Origin: ZLKRG08 sp046094385
GTDB lineage: Bacteria > Actinomycetota > Actinomycetes > Nanopelagicales > Nanopelagicaceae
DNA: 64,000 bases
NCBI GenBank assembly: GCA_046094385.1
Contig: JBJTHJ010000057.1
Location: forward strand, 22,572 to 86,571
Direction of reading: 5' to 3'
Position numbers and translations under genes: made by a program
Shown: piece after piece, positions 1 to 9,600 of the stretch
How the letters are laid out: each line of letters begins with the position of its first letter
Numbering within the stretch: the first letter of the stretch is position 1
Notes under the pieces: model-generated
The model's database searches: none
What the model saw: the letters and a program-made list of their open reading frames with translations, nothing else
What the model was told of the DNA's origin: nothing

Positions 1-522
1 TTTGGCCTTGCGATTTTAGGTCCACGATTATCGATTATCCCGCTCTTTGTGGTCGAAGAACTTAAAGGCAGCAATTCACTAGTGGGATATGTATATACCG
101 CGGCCGCTTTAATCCAAGGTGCTTTCTTGATGAGAGCCGGTCAGCTATCAGATCGCCAAGGTCGAAGATTGGTATTGAAGATGGGCGCAAGCATCACTTG
201 GCTAGGAATGGCTATGTTTCTCTTTGCCAGCCATCAATCGATATTTGTACTTGCGATGTTGGTAATTGGTTTTGGTACCGCATTTTTATCAACGACGCCA
301 TCTGCAATCGTGGCTGATGTAATCACGGGAAAGAGCGGCAAAGTAATCGGGTTCTTCCAAATGGCTGGAGATGCCGGAATGATTGTTGGACCGATACTAA
401 GCGGCTTTTTAGCTGATGCCTATAGTTTTGAAGCGGCATTTGCCGCCACGCTTGCTATCTATTCGATAACGGTCTTACTAGCGTGGCGACTGCCGGAAAC
501 TTTAGTCGCGGCGCAGGATTGA
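1..522 (+). CDS. MFS transporter, C-terminal part (5' end outside window)
   Basis: The reading frame is open from the first base of the window, so the gene is cut at its 5' end and only about 173 residues are visible. They are hydrophobic, with several membrane segments, and contain a major-facilitator motif A (GQLSDRQGRR), which in this family lies in a cytoplasmic loop between two helices. The length left suggests the C-terminal six-helix half. A GTG at 49 lies in frame but is not the true start. The substrate cannot be told; a drug or metabolite exporter is possible. The 3' end overlaps the convergent downstream gene by 21 bases. Confidence 0.8.
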   Translation, partial: FGLAILGPRLSIIPLFVVEELKGSNSLVGYVYTAAALIQGAFLMRAGQLSDRQGRRLVLKMGASITWLGMAMFLFASHQSIFVLAMLVIGFGTAFLSTTPSAIVADVITGKSGKVIGFFQMAGDAGMIVGPILSGFLADAYSFEAAFAATLAIYSITVLLAWRLPETLVAAQD

Positions 523-1305
523 GAGTAGTCGCAGCACCTCTAGATATAGCCAGATAACTGAGACCATCATTCCAAATCCAACCCGCCATGACTCTTGCTG
601 TGGCACTCCAATTGCAACTGCCTTAGCTGCTTGATCGAAATCCATGGCTAAGAAGAATGTGGCAAGTCCAACACCAAAGAGCGCCACAAATGGACCAAAG
701 GTTCCATTGAAAATGAAATTTCCACCAAAGATATTGATGATTCCTAAGACTAGATATCCAATGATTGCAGCTAGCGCAAATTTGGTTGCTCGTGCAGTGA
801 TACGAATCCGACCGGTGCGATATGCAAAGAGCACGCCAACAAAAGCACCTGCAGTTGCAAGTAGCGCTTGGCTTACGATTCCGGGATAAACCGCTTCGTA
901 GATTCTAGAGATACTTCCGAGTACCACGCCTTGCAAACCGGCATAAACCAAGATCAAAGCTGGTCTTACTTTGCGAGAGAATGCGATTACCATTCCGAGA
1001 ACTAGCGCGATGGCAAAACTTCCAAAGAGCGCTACGCCACCCAGCGCGACCTGCCATGCAAATGCAGAGGTCACAACTAGTAGGCCAAATAACATGGCAG
1101 TACGGGTAACTACATCGTCCATGGTCATGCGACCAGTTTGCATAGGTGATGCAGCTGGAGCGTTGTAAATATCCTCTAGCTCTTTGCCCTCTACCGCGTC
1201 ATAACTTGTGCTGTATCCAGTCGTACCTACGTTGGGATTGCCCATCGATGCATAGCCACGACCATTTCTTGCGTAGCGACTAAGAATTGGGTTACTGCTC
1301 TCCAT
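502..1305 (-). CDS. Bax inhibitor-1/YccA family membrane protein
   Basis: This 267-residue protein has a polar N-terminus of about 70 residues followed by roughly seven closely spaced membrane helices, the layout of actinobacterial Bax-inhibitor-1/YccA family members. The start (MESSNPIL) resembles that family, and AGGAG sits about seven bases before the ATG. Family members are inner-membrane proteins, some of them pH-sensitive calcium leak channels, but the role in Actinobacteria is not established. The gene converges with the transporter on its left and overlaps it by 21 bases. Confidence 0.8.
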   Translation of the reverse strand: MESSNPILSRYARNGRGYASMGNPNVGTTGYSTSYDAVEGKELEDIYNAPAASPMQTGRMTMDDVVTRTAMLFGLLVVTSAFAWQVALGGVALFGSFAIALVLGMVIAFSRKVRPALILVYAGLQGVVLGSISRIYEAVYPGIVSQALLATAGAFVGVLFAYRTGRIRITARATKFALAAIIGYLVLGIINIFGGNFIFNGTFGPFVALFGVGLATFFLAMDFDQAAKAVAIGVPQQESWRVGFGMMVSVIWLYLEVLRLLSILRRD

Positions 1306-1436
1306 TGGTAACTCCTAAATTGAATTTATTTAATTGTCTAATTTTATCGAGGCGGTTGCCCTGACACCTTGAAAACCGCTTTGGGAACCAAGTTATTCCA
1401 GAAGCCGCTTAATCCGCTTGGGTGGCCTCTAGAAGT

Positions 1437-1512
1437 TGGTGCCCTTGGTGGGGGTCGAACCCACACTGGAAGGATTTTAAGTCCTCTGCCTCTGCCGTTG
1501 GGCTACAAGGGC
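1437..1512 (-). tRNA. tRNA with anticodon UAA (reads UUA, Leu) but class I shape
   Basis: The minus strand folds as a complete cloverleaf. The acceptor GCCCTTG pairs with CAAGGGC, the discriminator is A and CCA is encoded. The T arm is GTGGG/CCCAC around TTCGACC, and the anticodon stem GAGGA/TCCTT encloses loop CTTAAAA, giving anticodon TAA. The variable loop is only five bases (CCAGT). Bacterial tRNA-Leu is normally class II with a long variable arm, so the anticodon and body do not match the usual pairing. The RNA ends directly downstream of the uracil-DNA glycosylase gene on the same strand. Confidence 0.85.
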
Positions 1513-1513
1513 G

Positions 1514-2236
1514 CTATATCAACTGCGCAAATCTACCCGCTTTTTTAAGGGCAGAATCCAGCATCGCCTCAGTCAATTTCCCGGTGAAGGTGTTCTGTTG
1601 GCTTGGATGGTAACTACACATTATTAAGTACTTCACACCCTCATGCTCATACTTGATCTCAACGCCATGGCCGAAATTATGCTTGGGAATCTTATGGCCG
1701 CGAAGCTTGAGATTCTTTATCAATGCGTCGAAAGCAAATTTTCCAAGCGCCACGAAAGCTCGAACATGTGGCATGGTCAGATCCAACTCTGTATGTAGCC
1801 AATGTGAGCAAGTATCCCGCTCTTCATTATTTGGTTTGTTATCAGGCGGAGCACAACGTACTGCACAGATGATTCGAGTACCTTTTAATTTCTGGCCATC
1901 GTCCCTTGAAATACTTGTGGCAATCTTTGCAATACCTATTCGATGCAGAGATGCGAATAACCAATCACCGGAGGAATCTCCGGTGAAAATTCGGCCAGTG
2001 CGATTTGCACCATGCGCACCTGGAGCTAATCCCACAATCAAAAGTTTTGGTTTATCAGCTCCAAATCCAGGAACTGCTTTACCCCAGTAATCCTGATCTT
2101 GGTATGACTTGCGCTTGGTGATAGCCACCTCTTGACGCCATTGCACAAGTCTCGGACATTTTCTGCATCTTATGATTGCAGCATCCAGCTCTGCGATCGT
2201 TTTAATTTTGTTCGCCAAGGCTCCAAGCCATTCCAT
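1514..2236 (-). CDS. Uracil-DNA glycosylase, family 5 (UdgB-like)
   Basis: The 240-residue protein carries the family 5 active-site motif GLAPGAHGANRTGR (about residues 69-82) and the C-terminal motif HPSQQNTF. Cysteines at 24, 27, 128 and 143 are candidates for the 4Fe-4S cluster of this family. It would remove uracil and other deaminated bases from DNA. The chosen ATG lies 35 bases inside the 3' end of the upstream phosphatase gene. A TTG six codons later is an alternative start, so the N-terminus is uncertain. The stop is one base from the mature end of the tRNA-like gene, so the two may share a transcript. Confidence 0.9.
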   Translation of the reverse strand: MEWLGALANKIKTIAELDAAIIRCRKCPRLVQWRQEVAITKRKSYQDQDYWGKAVPGFGADKPKLLIVGLAPGAHGANRTGRIFTGDSSGDWLFASLHRIGIAKIATSISRDDGQKLKGTRIICAVRCAPPDNKPNNEERDTCSHWLHTELDLTMPHVRAFVALGKFAFDALIKNLKLRGHKIPKHNFGHGVEIKYEHEGVKYLIMCSYHPSQQNTFTGKLTEAMLDSALKKAGRFAQLI

Positions 2237-3119
2237 CTAAGATATCTGCTTCACTTGCCAAAAATTCTTTAGCGCCAGTTTCATTCATGATCTCTGAAAG
2301 CACTAATGAACCTGCGCCAATCACATCTACTCGACCCGGGTGCATATATCCAAGGGAGGCTCTCTCAGCACGCGTCATTTGAAGAAACATCTGAGTTACT
2401 TCGTGAGTTCTCTGAGCAGAGATTCTTGATAGATGAATTGCATAGCGATCGTATTGCTCAAGTTCCAAGGCCGCGGCAGCTACGGTGGTAGCGGTACCAG
2501 CAACTGCGACCAAAGTTTTGGCTTCCTTAATCTTCACCACATTTGCCGCCTCTGCAATCGCACTTTTAATGTCTGTGCGCGCACTTTCAATCTCCTGATT
2601 GGAGGCTGGATCGTGAACAAAATGGCGCTCGGCCATCCTTACGCATCCAATATTTACGCTCTTTGCAGCGCTAACTTCTCTATGGCCCAACACAAATTCA
2701 GTGGAACCACCACCAATATCGATTACCAAGAAAGGGGCTAGTGAATCAGGCAGCTCTCTGGTTGCCCCAGAAAATGAGAGTCGAGCCTCTTCCTCACCAC
2801 TAATTACCTCCGGTTCAATTCCTAGGCGTTCTTTTACGCCGGAGACAAACAAGTCACGATTAGTAGCATCGCGTGTGGCGCTAGTGGCACAGAATCTGAT
2901 TCGCTCTACGCCACGTTTTGAAATCTCAGATGCAAACTTATCAACTGCATTAAAAGTCCTAGCAATTGCATCAGGATGGAACTGTCCGGTTTGGTCTACT
3001 CCTTGACCCAACCTAACTATCTCCATATCTCTCTTAACTTCATGAAATTTTCCATTACTGATATCTGCAATTAGTAATCTGATGGAATTGGTGCCGCAAT
3101 CTATGGCTGCTACTCGCAT
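2202..3119 (-). CDS. ppx: Ppx/GppA-family phosphatase
   Basis: The 305-residue protein starts with the phosphate-1 motif of the ASKHA fold (AAIDCGTNSIRLLI) and has a second glycine-rich motif (DIGGGSTEFVLG) near residue 130. This is the single-domain Ppx/GppA form that hydrolyses polyphosphate or pppGpp, and it lacks the longer C-terminal HD domain of E. coli Ppx. The ATG overlaps the end of the DUF501 gene by ten bases, which implies translational coupling. In mycobacteria the ppx-type gene follows the same eno-ftsB-DUF501 genes. The exact substrate cannot be read from sequence. Confidence 0.9.
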   Translation of the reverse strand: MRVAAIDCGTNSIRLLIADISNGKFHEVKRDMEIVRLGQGVDQTGQFHPDAIARTFNAVDKFASEISKRGVERIRFCATSATRDATNRDLFVSGVKERLGIEPEVISGEEEARLSFSGATRELPDSLAPFLVIDIGGGSTEFVLGHREVSAAKSVNIGCVRMAERHFVHDPASNQEIESARTDIKSAIAEAANVVKIKEAKTLVAVAGTATTVAAAALELEQYDRYAIHLSRISAQRTHEVTQMFLQMTRAERASLGYMHPGRVDVIGAGSLVLSEIMNETGAKEFLASEADILDGMAWSLGEQN

Positions 3120-3613
3120 GGATTATCCAGCCACCATTTTGGTAATTTAGCGAGCGCTTCATCTCCCAGTGGATTAACGCCTGGCTCTGTCGATAACGAG
3201 TGTGCAATTAAAGAGTGAAGACATTTGACGCGCTCTGGCATGCCACCTGCGCTAATCCCATCGATCTCTGGTGTCTTGATTTGCAACTTTGCTGCTAGAG
3301 CATTTCTGGCAGCCAAATAATCTTCATGGGCTGCGCTATAAGCACCCGATAATTCAGGGTCCATTTGCAATCTCTGATTCATCTGGGCCATTAATCCATC
3401 GTTCTCCAAAGTGGAGATGGCACCGGTTAATTTTGGACAAGTTGCATAAAAGAGGGTTGGAAATGGCGTGCCATCCTTCAATCTAGGTGGAGTTTCGATT
3501 ACTGCTGGCTTGCCACATGGACAGCGATAGGAGATGGCATGGACATCCCTGGGTTCACGCTGTAGTTGTTGACCGATACAAGCTAGATCTGCCTCGCTTG
3601 GCGAGCGTTCCAT
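3110..3613 (-). CDS. DUF501 family protein
   Basis: This protein of about 167 residues matches the actinobacterial DUF501 family, with an N-terminal cysteine-containing segment (YRCPCGKPAVIETPP) and a second cysteine region (YATCPKLTGAIS). Its function is unknown. I chose the ATG at 3613, whose A forms a TGATG overlap with the stop of the upstream ftsB gene. A GTG one codon earlier is an alternative start. The conserved place between ftsB and ppx suggests co-expression with the eno-ftsB unit. Confidence 0.85.
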   Translation of the reverse strand: MERSPSEADLACIGQQLQREPRDVHAISYRCPCGKPAVIETPPRLKDGTPFPTLFYATCPKLTGAISTLENDGLMAQMNQRLQMDPELSGAYSAAHEDYLAARNALAAKLQIKTPEIDGISAGGMPERVKCLHSLIAHSLSTEPGVNPLGDEALAKLPKWWLDNPCE

Positions 3614-4032
3614 CACTTTCCTTTTCCAGATTCAGTGATTGTGGCAATCAACCGTGAATACCAAGGAACTCCAGCAGGAACATTGGATGCAACTTGATTG
3701 GATTTATCTTCACCTTCCAAAGTGAGGGGATTTGTCAGGATATATTGACGTTCACCAGGTAATACAAAGTGTAATCTCGTGCGCGCCTGAGATTTTATGT
3801 AATTGGGATCATTCCACAGCTCTAGTTCGCGACGCGCCTCATCCAATGCCTGCTGGTTGGCCTTGACCTGAGCGTTCAATGAATTAATTTGCGCCCGCTG
3901 TGCGAAATATTTCTGAAGTGGCGAACCAATTAGCACAATGACCAAGAAAAATAGTGAAGTTACCAGCAGAAAACGTGACGCTCTATCAATGCGCTTTCGG
4001 CGATAGCTACTTCTTGCTCGGGACATTTTCAA
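3613..4032 (-). CDS. ftsB: FtsB/DivIC-type septum formation initiator
   Basis: The 139-residue protein has a basic N-terminal tail, one membrane helix (about residues 22-42) and then a heptad-rich coiled coil (LNAQVKANQQALDEARRELE). A short conserved segment follows (WNDPNYIKSQARTRLHFVLPGE), typical of FtsB/DivIC. It would act in the divisome with FtsL and FtsQ. The gene lies 16 bases downstream of eno and overlaps the next gene by one base, so it is part of the eno-ppx operon. Confidence 0.9.
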   Translation of the reverse strand: MKMSRARSSYRRKRIDRASRFLLVTSLFFLVIVLIGSPLQKYFAQRAQINSLNAQVKANQQALDEARRELELWNDPNYIKSQARTRLHFVLPGERQYILTNPLTLEGEDKSNQVASNVPAGVPWYSRLIATITESGKGK

Positions 4033-4048
4033 TCAATTAACTTTTAAG

Positions 4049-5326
4049 TCAATTCTTGAATCTGGGGAAAGCATCACGGCCGGCATAACTGGCACCTTCT
4101 GCCAACTCATCCTCGATACGTAGCAACTGGTTATATTTTGCTACTCGCTCGCTTCGTGCAGGAGCTCCTGTTTTAATTTGACCGCAGTTAGTAGCCACTG
4201 CCAAATCTGCAATGGTTACATCCTCGGTCTCACCAGATCTATGGCTCATCATGTTCCGGTAGCCAGCGCGATGAGCTAGTTCGACTGCATCCAGAGTCTC
4301 GGTTAGCGAACCAATCTGATTTACCTTTACCAACATCGCATTTGCAGTTCCGGCTGCGATGCCACGAGCTAAACGCTCAGGGTTGGTTACAAATAGATCG
4401 TCGCCGACTAACTGCACTTTGCTGCCCAACTCCTTGGTGATTGCTGCCCAACCATCCCAATCATCTTCATCCAATGGATCTTCAATTGAGACCAATGGAT
4501 AGCTAGAAACCAAACTTGAATAATAGGCAATCATCTCTGCTGAAGTTAATTGCTTGCCTTCAAAGGCATATTTGCCGTTCTCATGAAACTCAGTAGCAGC
4601 CACATCCATCGCTAAAGCAATCTCTTTGCCAGCTTTGAAACCTGCTAATTCGACCGCCTCTAAAATCAAATCTAACGCTGCGCGATTGCTCTCTAGATTT
4701 GGAGCAAAGCCACCTTCATCTCCAATGCTGGTAGCAAGTCCTCGCTTCTTGAGTACCGACTTAAGTGAATGGTAAATCTCAGCTCCCCAACGAAGCGATT
4801 CCTTGAAGGTATCTGCACCAATTGGAGCGATCATAAACTCCTGAATATCAACATTGGTATCTGCGTGCGCACCACCATTTAAAATATTCATCATCGGAAC
4901 TGGAAGCAAATAGGCATTATTGCCACCCACATATTTGAATAGCGATAGATCCGCGTGTTCTGCGCTGGCCTTTGCAACCGCCAGGGAAACACCCAAAATC
5001 GCATTTGCACCTAATTTGGCTTTATTTTTTGTGCCATCTAAATCAATCATGGTCTGATCGACCAAGCGTTGGTCTTGAGCATCTAGTCCAACGATCTCAG
5101 GTGCAATCACTTCGTTTACATTCTTTATGGCCTTTTCGACGCCCTTACCTAAATAACGTTTGCCGCCATCGCGAAGTTCGACCGCTTCGAATGCGCCAGT
5201 GGAAGCTCCAGATGGAACAGCTGCACGAGCTGCAGTGCCATCTTCTAGCAAGACTTCAACTTCAACTGTTGGATTTCCACGTGAATCTAAAATTTCGCGT
5301 GCACCTAGCGCTTCAATGATTGCCAC
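4049..5326 (-). CDS. eno: Enolase
   Basis: The 425-residue protein is full length for enolase, which interconverts 2-phosphoglycerate and phosphoenolpyruvate. Visible signatures are the N-terminal AREILDSRGNPTVEVEV, the catalytic region SIGDEGGFAPN, metal-ligand segments (SIEDPLDEDDW, VGDDLFVTN) and SHRSGETED near the C-terminus. Translation starts at a GTG preceded by GGAG at good spacing. The gene is followed closely by ftsB, DUF501 and ppx on the same strand, and mazG lies upstream. Confidence 0.97.
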   Translation of the reverse strand: MAIIEALGAREILDSRGNPTVEVEVLLEDGTAARAAVPSGASTGAFEAVELRDGGKRYLGKGVEKAIKNVNEVIAPEIVGLDAQDQRLVDQTMIDLDGTKNKAKLGANAILGVSLAVAKASAEHADLSLFKYVGGNNAYLLPVPMMNILNGGAHADTNVDIQEFMIAPIGADTFKESLRWGAEIYHSLKSVLKKRGLATSIGDEGGFAPNLESNRAALDLILEAVELAGFKAGKEIALAMDVAATEFHENGKYAFEGKQLTSAEMIAYYSSLVSSYPLVSIEDPLDEDDWDGWAAITKELGSKVQLVGDDLFVTNPERLARGIAAGTANAMLVKVNQIGSLTETLDAVELAHRAGYRNMMSHRSGETEDVTIADLAVATNCGQIKTGAPARSERVAKYNQLLRIEDELAEGASYAGRDAFPRFKN

Positions 5327-5387
5327 TTGACCACTCCAATTCCAGCTTTAGCTACCCAAAACCTTTAAATGTAAATACTCAGCTAGT

Positions 5388-6032
5388 TTACAAGGCTTCA
5401 ATTCGTTTGATCTCAGCTGATAACTCGCGTGCGCGAGTCCTTAGTAAATCCTCTGGCTCAATTCCTAGCTTGATTGCGGCCCCTACCGCCGCTACCAACA
5501 TATCGCCAATTGCGACCTCTGGTGGAACATGATTGTTCATTTCAAGAGTTGGCAAGTTCAATTCTATTCCATTTTTATCGGCACGATAGATTAATTTTGT
5601 AAGAAGCGGCAGTGCGGGCTGTGAGAGTGCGACGCCTTCTGTAGCCGAGGTGCGACCTTTCTCCTCTGCTTTCAACCGTTCCCAATTGGCAAGAAGTTCA
5701 TCACTGGAATTCACCTTTTCGTCTGCGAAGACATGTGGATGTCTTCTAATCAATTTCTCTGTGATACCACGAGCGACATCTTCGATGTTGAATGGATCGG
5801 TTGTATCTTCCTCTGCGATTCTTGAGTGGAAATAAACCTGTAGCAAAATATCACCAAGCTCCTCACGCATGGCGTTACGATCATTTTCATCAACCGAATC
5901 CACAAATTCGTAGGATTCTTCGAGGAGGTACTTGATTAGTGATTGATGAGTCTGCTCACCGTCCCATGGGCAGCCACCTGGAGAGCGCAAACGATCCATT
6001 ACCTCTACTAAACGAAGTAATTCAGATCTCAT
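5388..6032 (-). CDS. mazG: MazG family nucleotide pyrophosphohydrolase
   Basis: This 214-residue protein has one clear MazG domain with the metal-binding EExxE helix (LLEESYEFVDS, about residues 36-46) and a second acidic helix (MREELGDILLQVYFHS). MazG enzymes hydrolyse NTPs to NMP and pyrophosphate and clear non-canonical nucleotides. It starts with LRLVEVMDRLRSPGGCPWD, the usual MazG opening. It is shorter than the two-domain E. coli protein. It sits between the SurA-like lipoprotein gene and eno, as in mycobacteria. Confidence 0.92.
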   Translation of the reverse strand: MRSELLRLVEVMDRLRSPGGCPWDGEQTHQSLIKYLLEESYEFVDSVDENDRNAMREELGDILLQVYFHSRIAEEDTTDPFNIEDVARGITEKLIRRHPHVFADEKVNSSDELLANWERLKAEEKGRTSATEGVALSQPALPLLTKLIYRADKNGIELNLPTLEMNNHVPPEVAIGDMLVAAVGAAIKLGIEPEDLLRTRARELSAEIKRIEAL

Positions 6033-6063
6033 GAGTTAACTTCCTAGAAGATCCGGATTGCGA

Positions 6064-6669
6064 TTAAGGAAGTAATGGTTTGACCGCAGTGCCTGCAGCA
6101 TCAAAAGCAATTAAGTCCGCAGCTTGAGAGTCCCAAGTTCCGTACTGGGGATTGATTTTGATGCCGATCTTTCCAGTCAATTCACGGACTAGATTTTGAA
6201 TGACAGCTCCTACATTCTCCTCAGTTGCCCCACCAGCTCTAGCAAGTTCGGAGAGCTGCTCAGAGATCAAAATACTTTTGACATAGCTATCAAAATCACT
6301 TGGTGCTAGCTGCGCACTTACCAAAGCTTGAGATAGCTGCTCCATACTGCCTAGTTGCTCAAGGATCTCTCTCTTACGAGTATCCACCATGGCTTTGGTC
6401 ACTTTAATACTGTTTTCTTCTGCTAATTTCTGAAAGATTGTTGCAATTACCAAGAATCTAAGTTCTGCACGATTTAATTCTTCACCATAACTTAATTGCA
6501 TCTCCGAGGTTTGATAATTTCCACGCTCAGAGAGAATTTCTGATACTCGGCTTTGGACAGTGTTCTGAGAGATCTTAGTGTCGCCAATTTGAGCAGCCAC
6601 ACCTGCATCACATGCCGTGAGCAGAAATAAACTGGCAATAGCAAATAATCCACCGATCAACTTTTTCAT
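6064..6669 (-). CDS. SurA-like N-domain lipoprotein
   Basis: The 201-residue protein begins with a lipoprotein signal peptide (KK, hydrophobic stretch, lipobox LLTAC with the lipidated cysteine at residue 20). The rest is helical and resembles the N-terminal chaperone domain of SurA/PrsA-type proteins, for example the opening VAAQIGDTKISQNTVQSRV. No PPIase domain is visible. It would be anchored on the outer face of the membrane and may help secreted proteins fold. It lies between mfd and mazG, where mycobacteria carry the lipoprotein gene lpqU. Confidence 0.75.
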   Translation of the reverse strand: MKKLIGGLFAIASLFLLTACDAGVAAQIGDTKISQNTVQSRVSEILSERGNYQTSEMQLSYGEELNRAELRFLVIATIFQKLAEENSIKVTKAMVDTRKREILEQLGSMEQLSQALVSAQLAPSDFDSYVKSILISEQLSELARAGGATEENVGAVIQNLVRELTGKIGIKINPQYGTWDSQAADLIAFDAAGTAVKPLLP

Positions 6670-6696
6670 TAATACACTCTCTCTTGCTTCTCCTGA

Positions 6697-9600
6697 TTAA
6701 CTTGAAAGTAGCTCTTGGATCACCATGGTGGCCCAAGCAATGATGGAATTATCCCTTAACTTACTGGTTTCTCCCAATGGACTCCATTTCTCTACGGGAA
6801 GCGCGACCAAAGCCACATTAGTGGAGCTTTTAAATATGGATCCGGGGAAGATTCGCTGCATTTTCAAAATCTTCGATTCTGGTAATTTCAGTGGAGAGAT
6901 ACGAAGATTCTTTCCTTGGCTAATTATCTCTCGAATTCCAAAGTTACGCGCAGTTGCCTTTAAGGTTGCCACTTGCAGTAATAATTGCGCTGAATCTGGA
7001 AGTTCGCCAAAACGATCGATTAACTCTTCTTCAATACTCCTTACTTCGCTTGGTTCCTTCACCAGAGCAAGTCGACGATAAAGGTCCAACCGTAATCTCT
7101 CGGAATCTACATAGTTATCGGGTAGATGTGCCGCAACAGGAATCTCTATCTTGCAATCATGGGACTCCTCTACATTATCAATGATTACTTTTTTATAATC
7201 AGTTACGGCTTCACCGACCATACGCATATACAAATCAAATCCAACTTCAGCAATGTGACCTGATTGCTCTCCACCCAATAAATTTCCAGCCCCTCTTATC
7301 TCCAAGTCCTTTAATGCAACCTGCATACCTGATCCAAGTTCAGTATTGGTAGCGATGGTATTTAATCTATCGATTGCCACTTCGGTAAGTGGCTTATCTT
7401 TGGGATATAAGAAATATGCATATGCTCGATCACGGCCTCTACCAACTCGACCACGAATTTGATGCAATTGAGATAACCCGAAATTGTCTGCACGTTCAAC
7501 GATCAAAGTATTTGCATTCGGTATATCCAATCCACTTTCAACTATGGTGGTACAAACCAAGACATCAAACTCGCGACTCCAAAAGGCCAGAATGACATCT
7601 TCCAGAGCGCTTTCACTCATCTGTCCATGTGCAATCCGGATGCGCGCCTCTGGAACTAATTCTTTTAATTTACTGGCGGTGCGATCTATGGACTCCACTC
7701 GATTATGGATGTAAAAGACTTGTCCATCTCTCAATAACTCTCTATGGATTGCAGCAGAAATCTGTTTCTCATCCTGTGGGCCTACATATGTAAGTATCGG
7801 ATGGCGCTCCTCTGGAGGGGTGGTAATCGTGGACATCTCCCTGATGCCAGTGATCGCCATCTCCAAGGTTCTTGGGATTGGCGTTGCCGACATCGCTAGA
7901 ACATCTACGGTAGTACGCAATTTTTTCAATTGCTCCTTCTGCTCTACACCAAATCTCTGTTCCTCATCGACAATCACCAAGCCCAGATCCTTGAACCGAA
8001 CATCACTAGATAACAATCTATGAGTTCCTATGACGACATCGATGACACCTTTGGCTAAATCCTCAATAATCTCTTTGGATTCTTTTGCAGTGTTAAATCT
8101 AGATAAAGCAGAGACCTGTACCGGAAAACTTGCAAATCGTTCTCTAAAGGTCTTTAGATGTTGCTGAACCAGTAGTGTGGTTGGCACCAGAATCGCAACT
8201 TGTTTCGCATCCTGTACGGCTTTGAAAGCTGCACGGACCGCAATCTCGGTCTTGCCATAACCAACGTCTCCACAAATTAAGCGATCCATAGGATAAGGAC
8301 GTTCCATGTCCTGTTTAACATCCTGGATCGTCGATAACTGATCTGCAGTTTCTACATATGCAAAGCTATCTTCCAAATCTCTTTGCCATGGTGAATCGGG
8401 TGAGAAAGCAAAACCTGGCGCACTCGTTCGAGCTGCATAAAGTCGGATTAACTCCCCTGCAATCTCTTTTACCGCTCTGCGCGCTCTACTTTTTGCTTTT
8501 ATCCATTCACTGCCACCGATTCGATGCACAGTTGGAGTCTCTCCTCCTATGTATTTACTGATCATGTCTAAAGAGTCAGTAGGAACAAAAATCCGATCAC
8601 CTGGCTGTCCACGTTTTGCAGCTGCATATTCAATGACTAAATATTCACGTGTAATGCCACCGACAGCTCTTTGAACTAGCTCGATAAATCGGCCAATTCC
8701 ATGCTGTTCATGCACGACAAAATCACCGCTCTTTAATTGCAAGGGGTCGATAGCTCTTTTCCGCCTCGAAGGTAAGCGCTCACTAATACCACTGGTTGCT
8801 CCAGTTAGATCCCTTTCAGTTACAAACAAAAGTTCGTCAAATTTGAAGCCGTATCTATAATTCGAAGCGGTCAAAATAATTGCCCCGCTAGTTGGTGCCG
8901 CGCTCAGTGGAAATTGGATTTGTACCGGCAAATTGGCATCACGCAAGATTCCAGCGTAACGATCTACCATGCCTCGGCTACTGGCAGAGAAGATGATCCG
9001 TTCATTTGAAATCAGCGCACTTTCGAATAGCTCGATCAATCTCTCGCTATTGCCTCTTAATGGTTCTATCGGTGCTAACTCCAGAAATACATCGCGCTCG
9101 GTGCCAAATTGCTTAAAGTCACGATTGGCGCCCAAGCTCTGGTAAAACGACTCCCAATCTACAAATGTCGAACCTGCCTCAATTGGAACCGCTCCGCCTA
9201 CCGCTGCATTTGACCAAGCCGCTTCTCTAAATTCTTCATTGGTTGCAAGCAGATCGTCTGAACGAGAGATCAACCGCTCTTTCTCTATAAAAATCGTCTG
9301 ATAATTATCAGGCATGGATTCAGAGATCAATTGCACCTTATCTACCAATAACGGAATCAGAGATTCCATGCCTTCCGGTTGCATTCCTTCTGCGATTTTT
9401 CCCAAAATCTCGCTCTCAATTGCTGCCGAAAGCTTTGCAGCTTTTTTCTTTATTGACTCATCAATGAGTAGTTCGCGACAAGGCAGAACTCTGATTTTTG
9501 TAGCAATTTTGGAGATTGATCTTTGGTCAGAAACTGAGAAGTAACTCAAGTCCTCAATCTCATCCCCAAAGAAATCGACTCTTATTGGATGTTCTTGATC

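Noticed and set aside
1352..1379. Terminator between the tRNA-like gene and the Bax inhibitor gene
   Set aside because: GCGGTT/AACCGC can pair but the loop is about 16 bases and no T tract follows on either strand.
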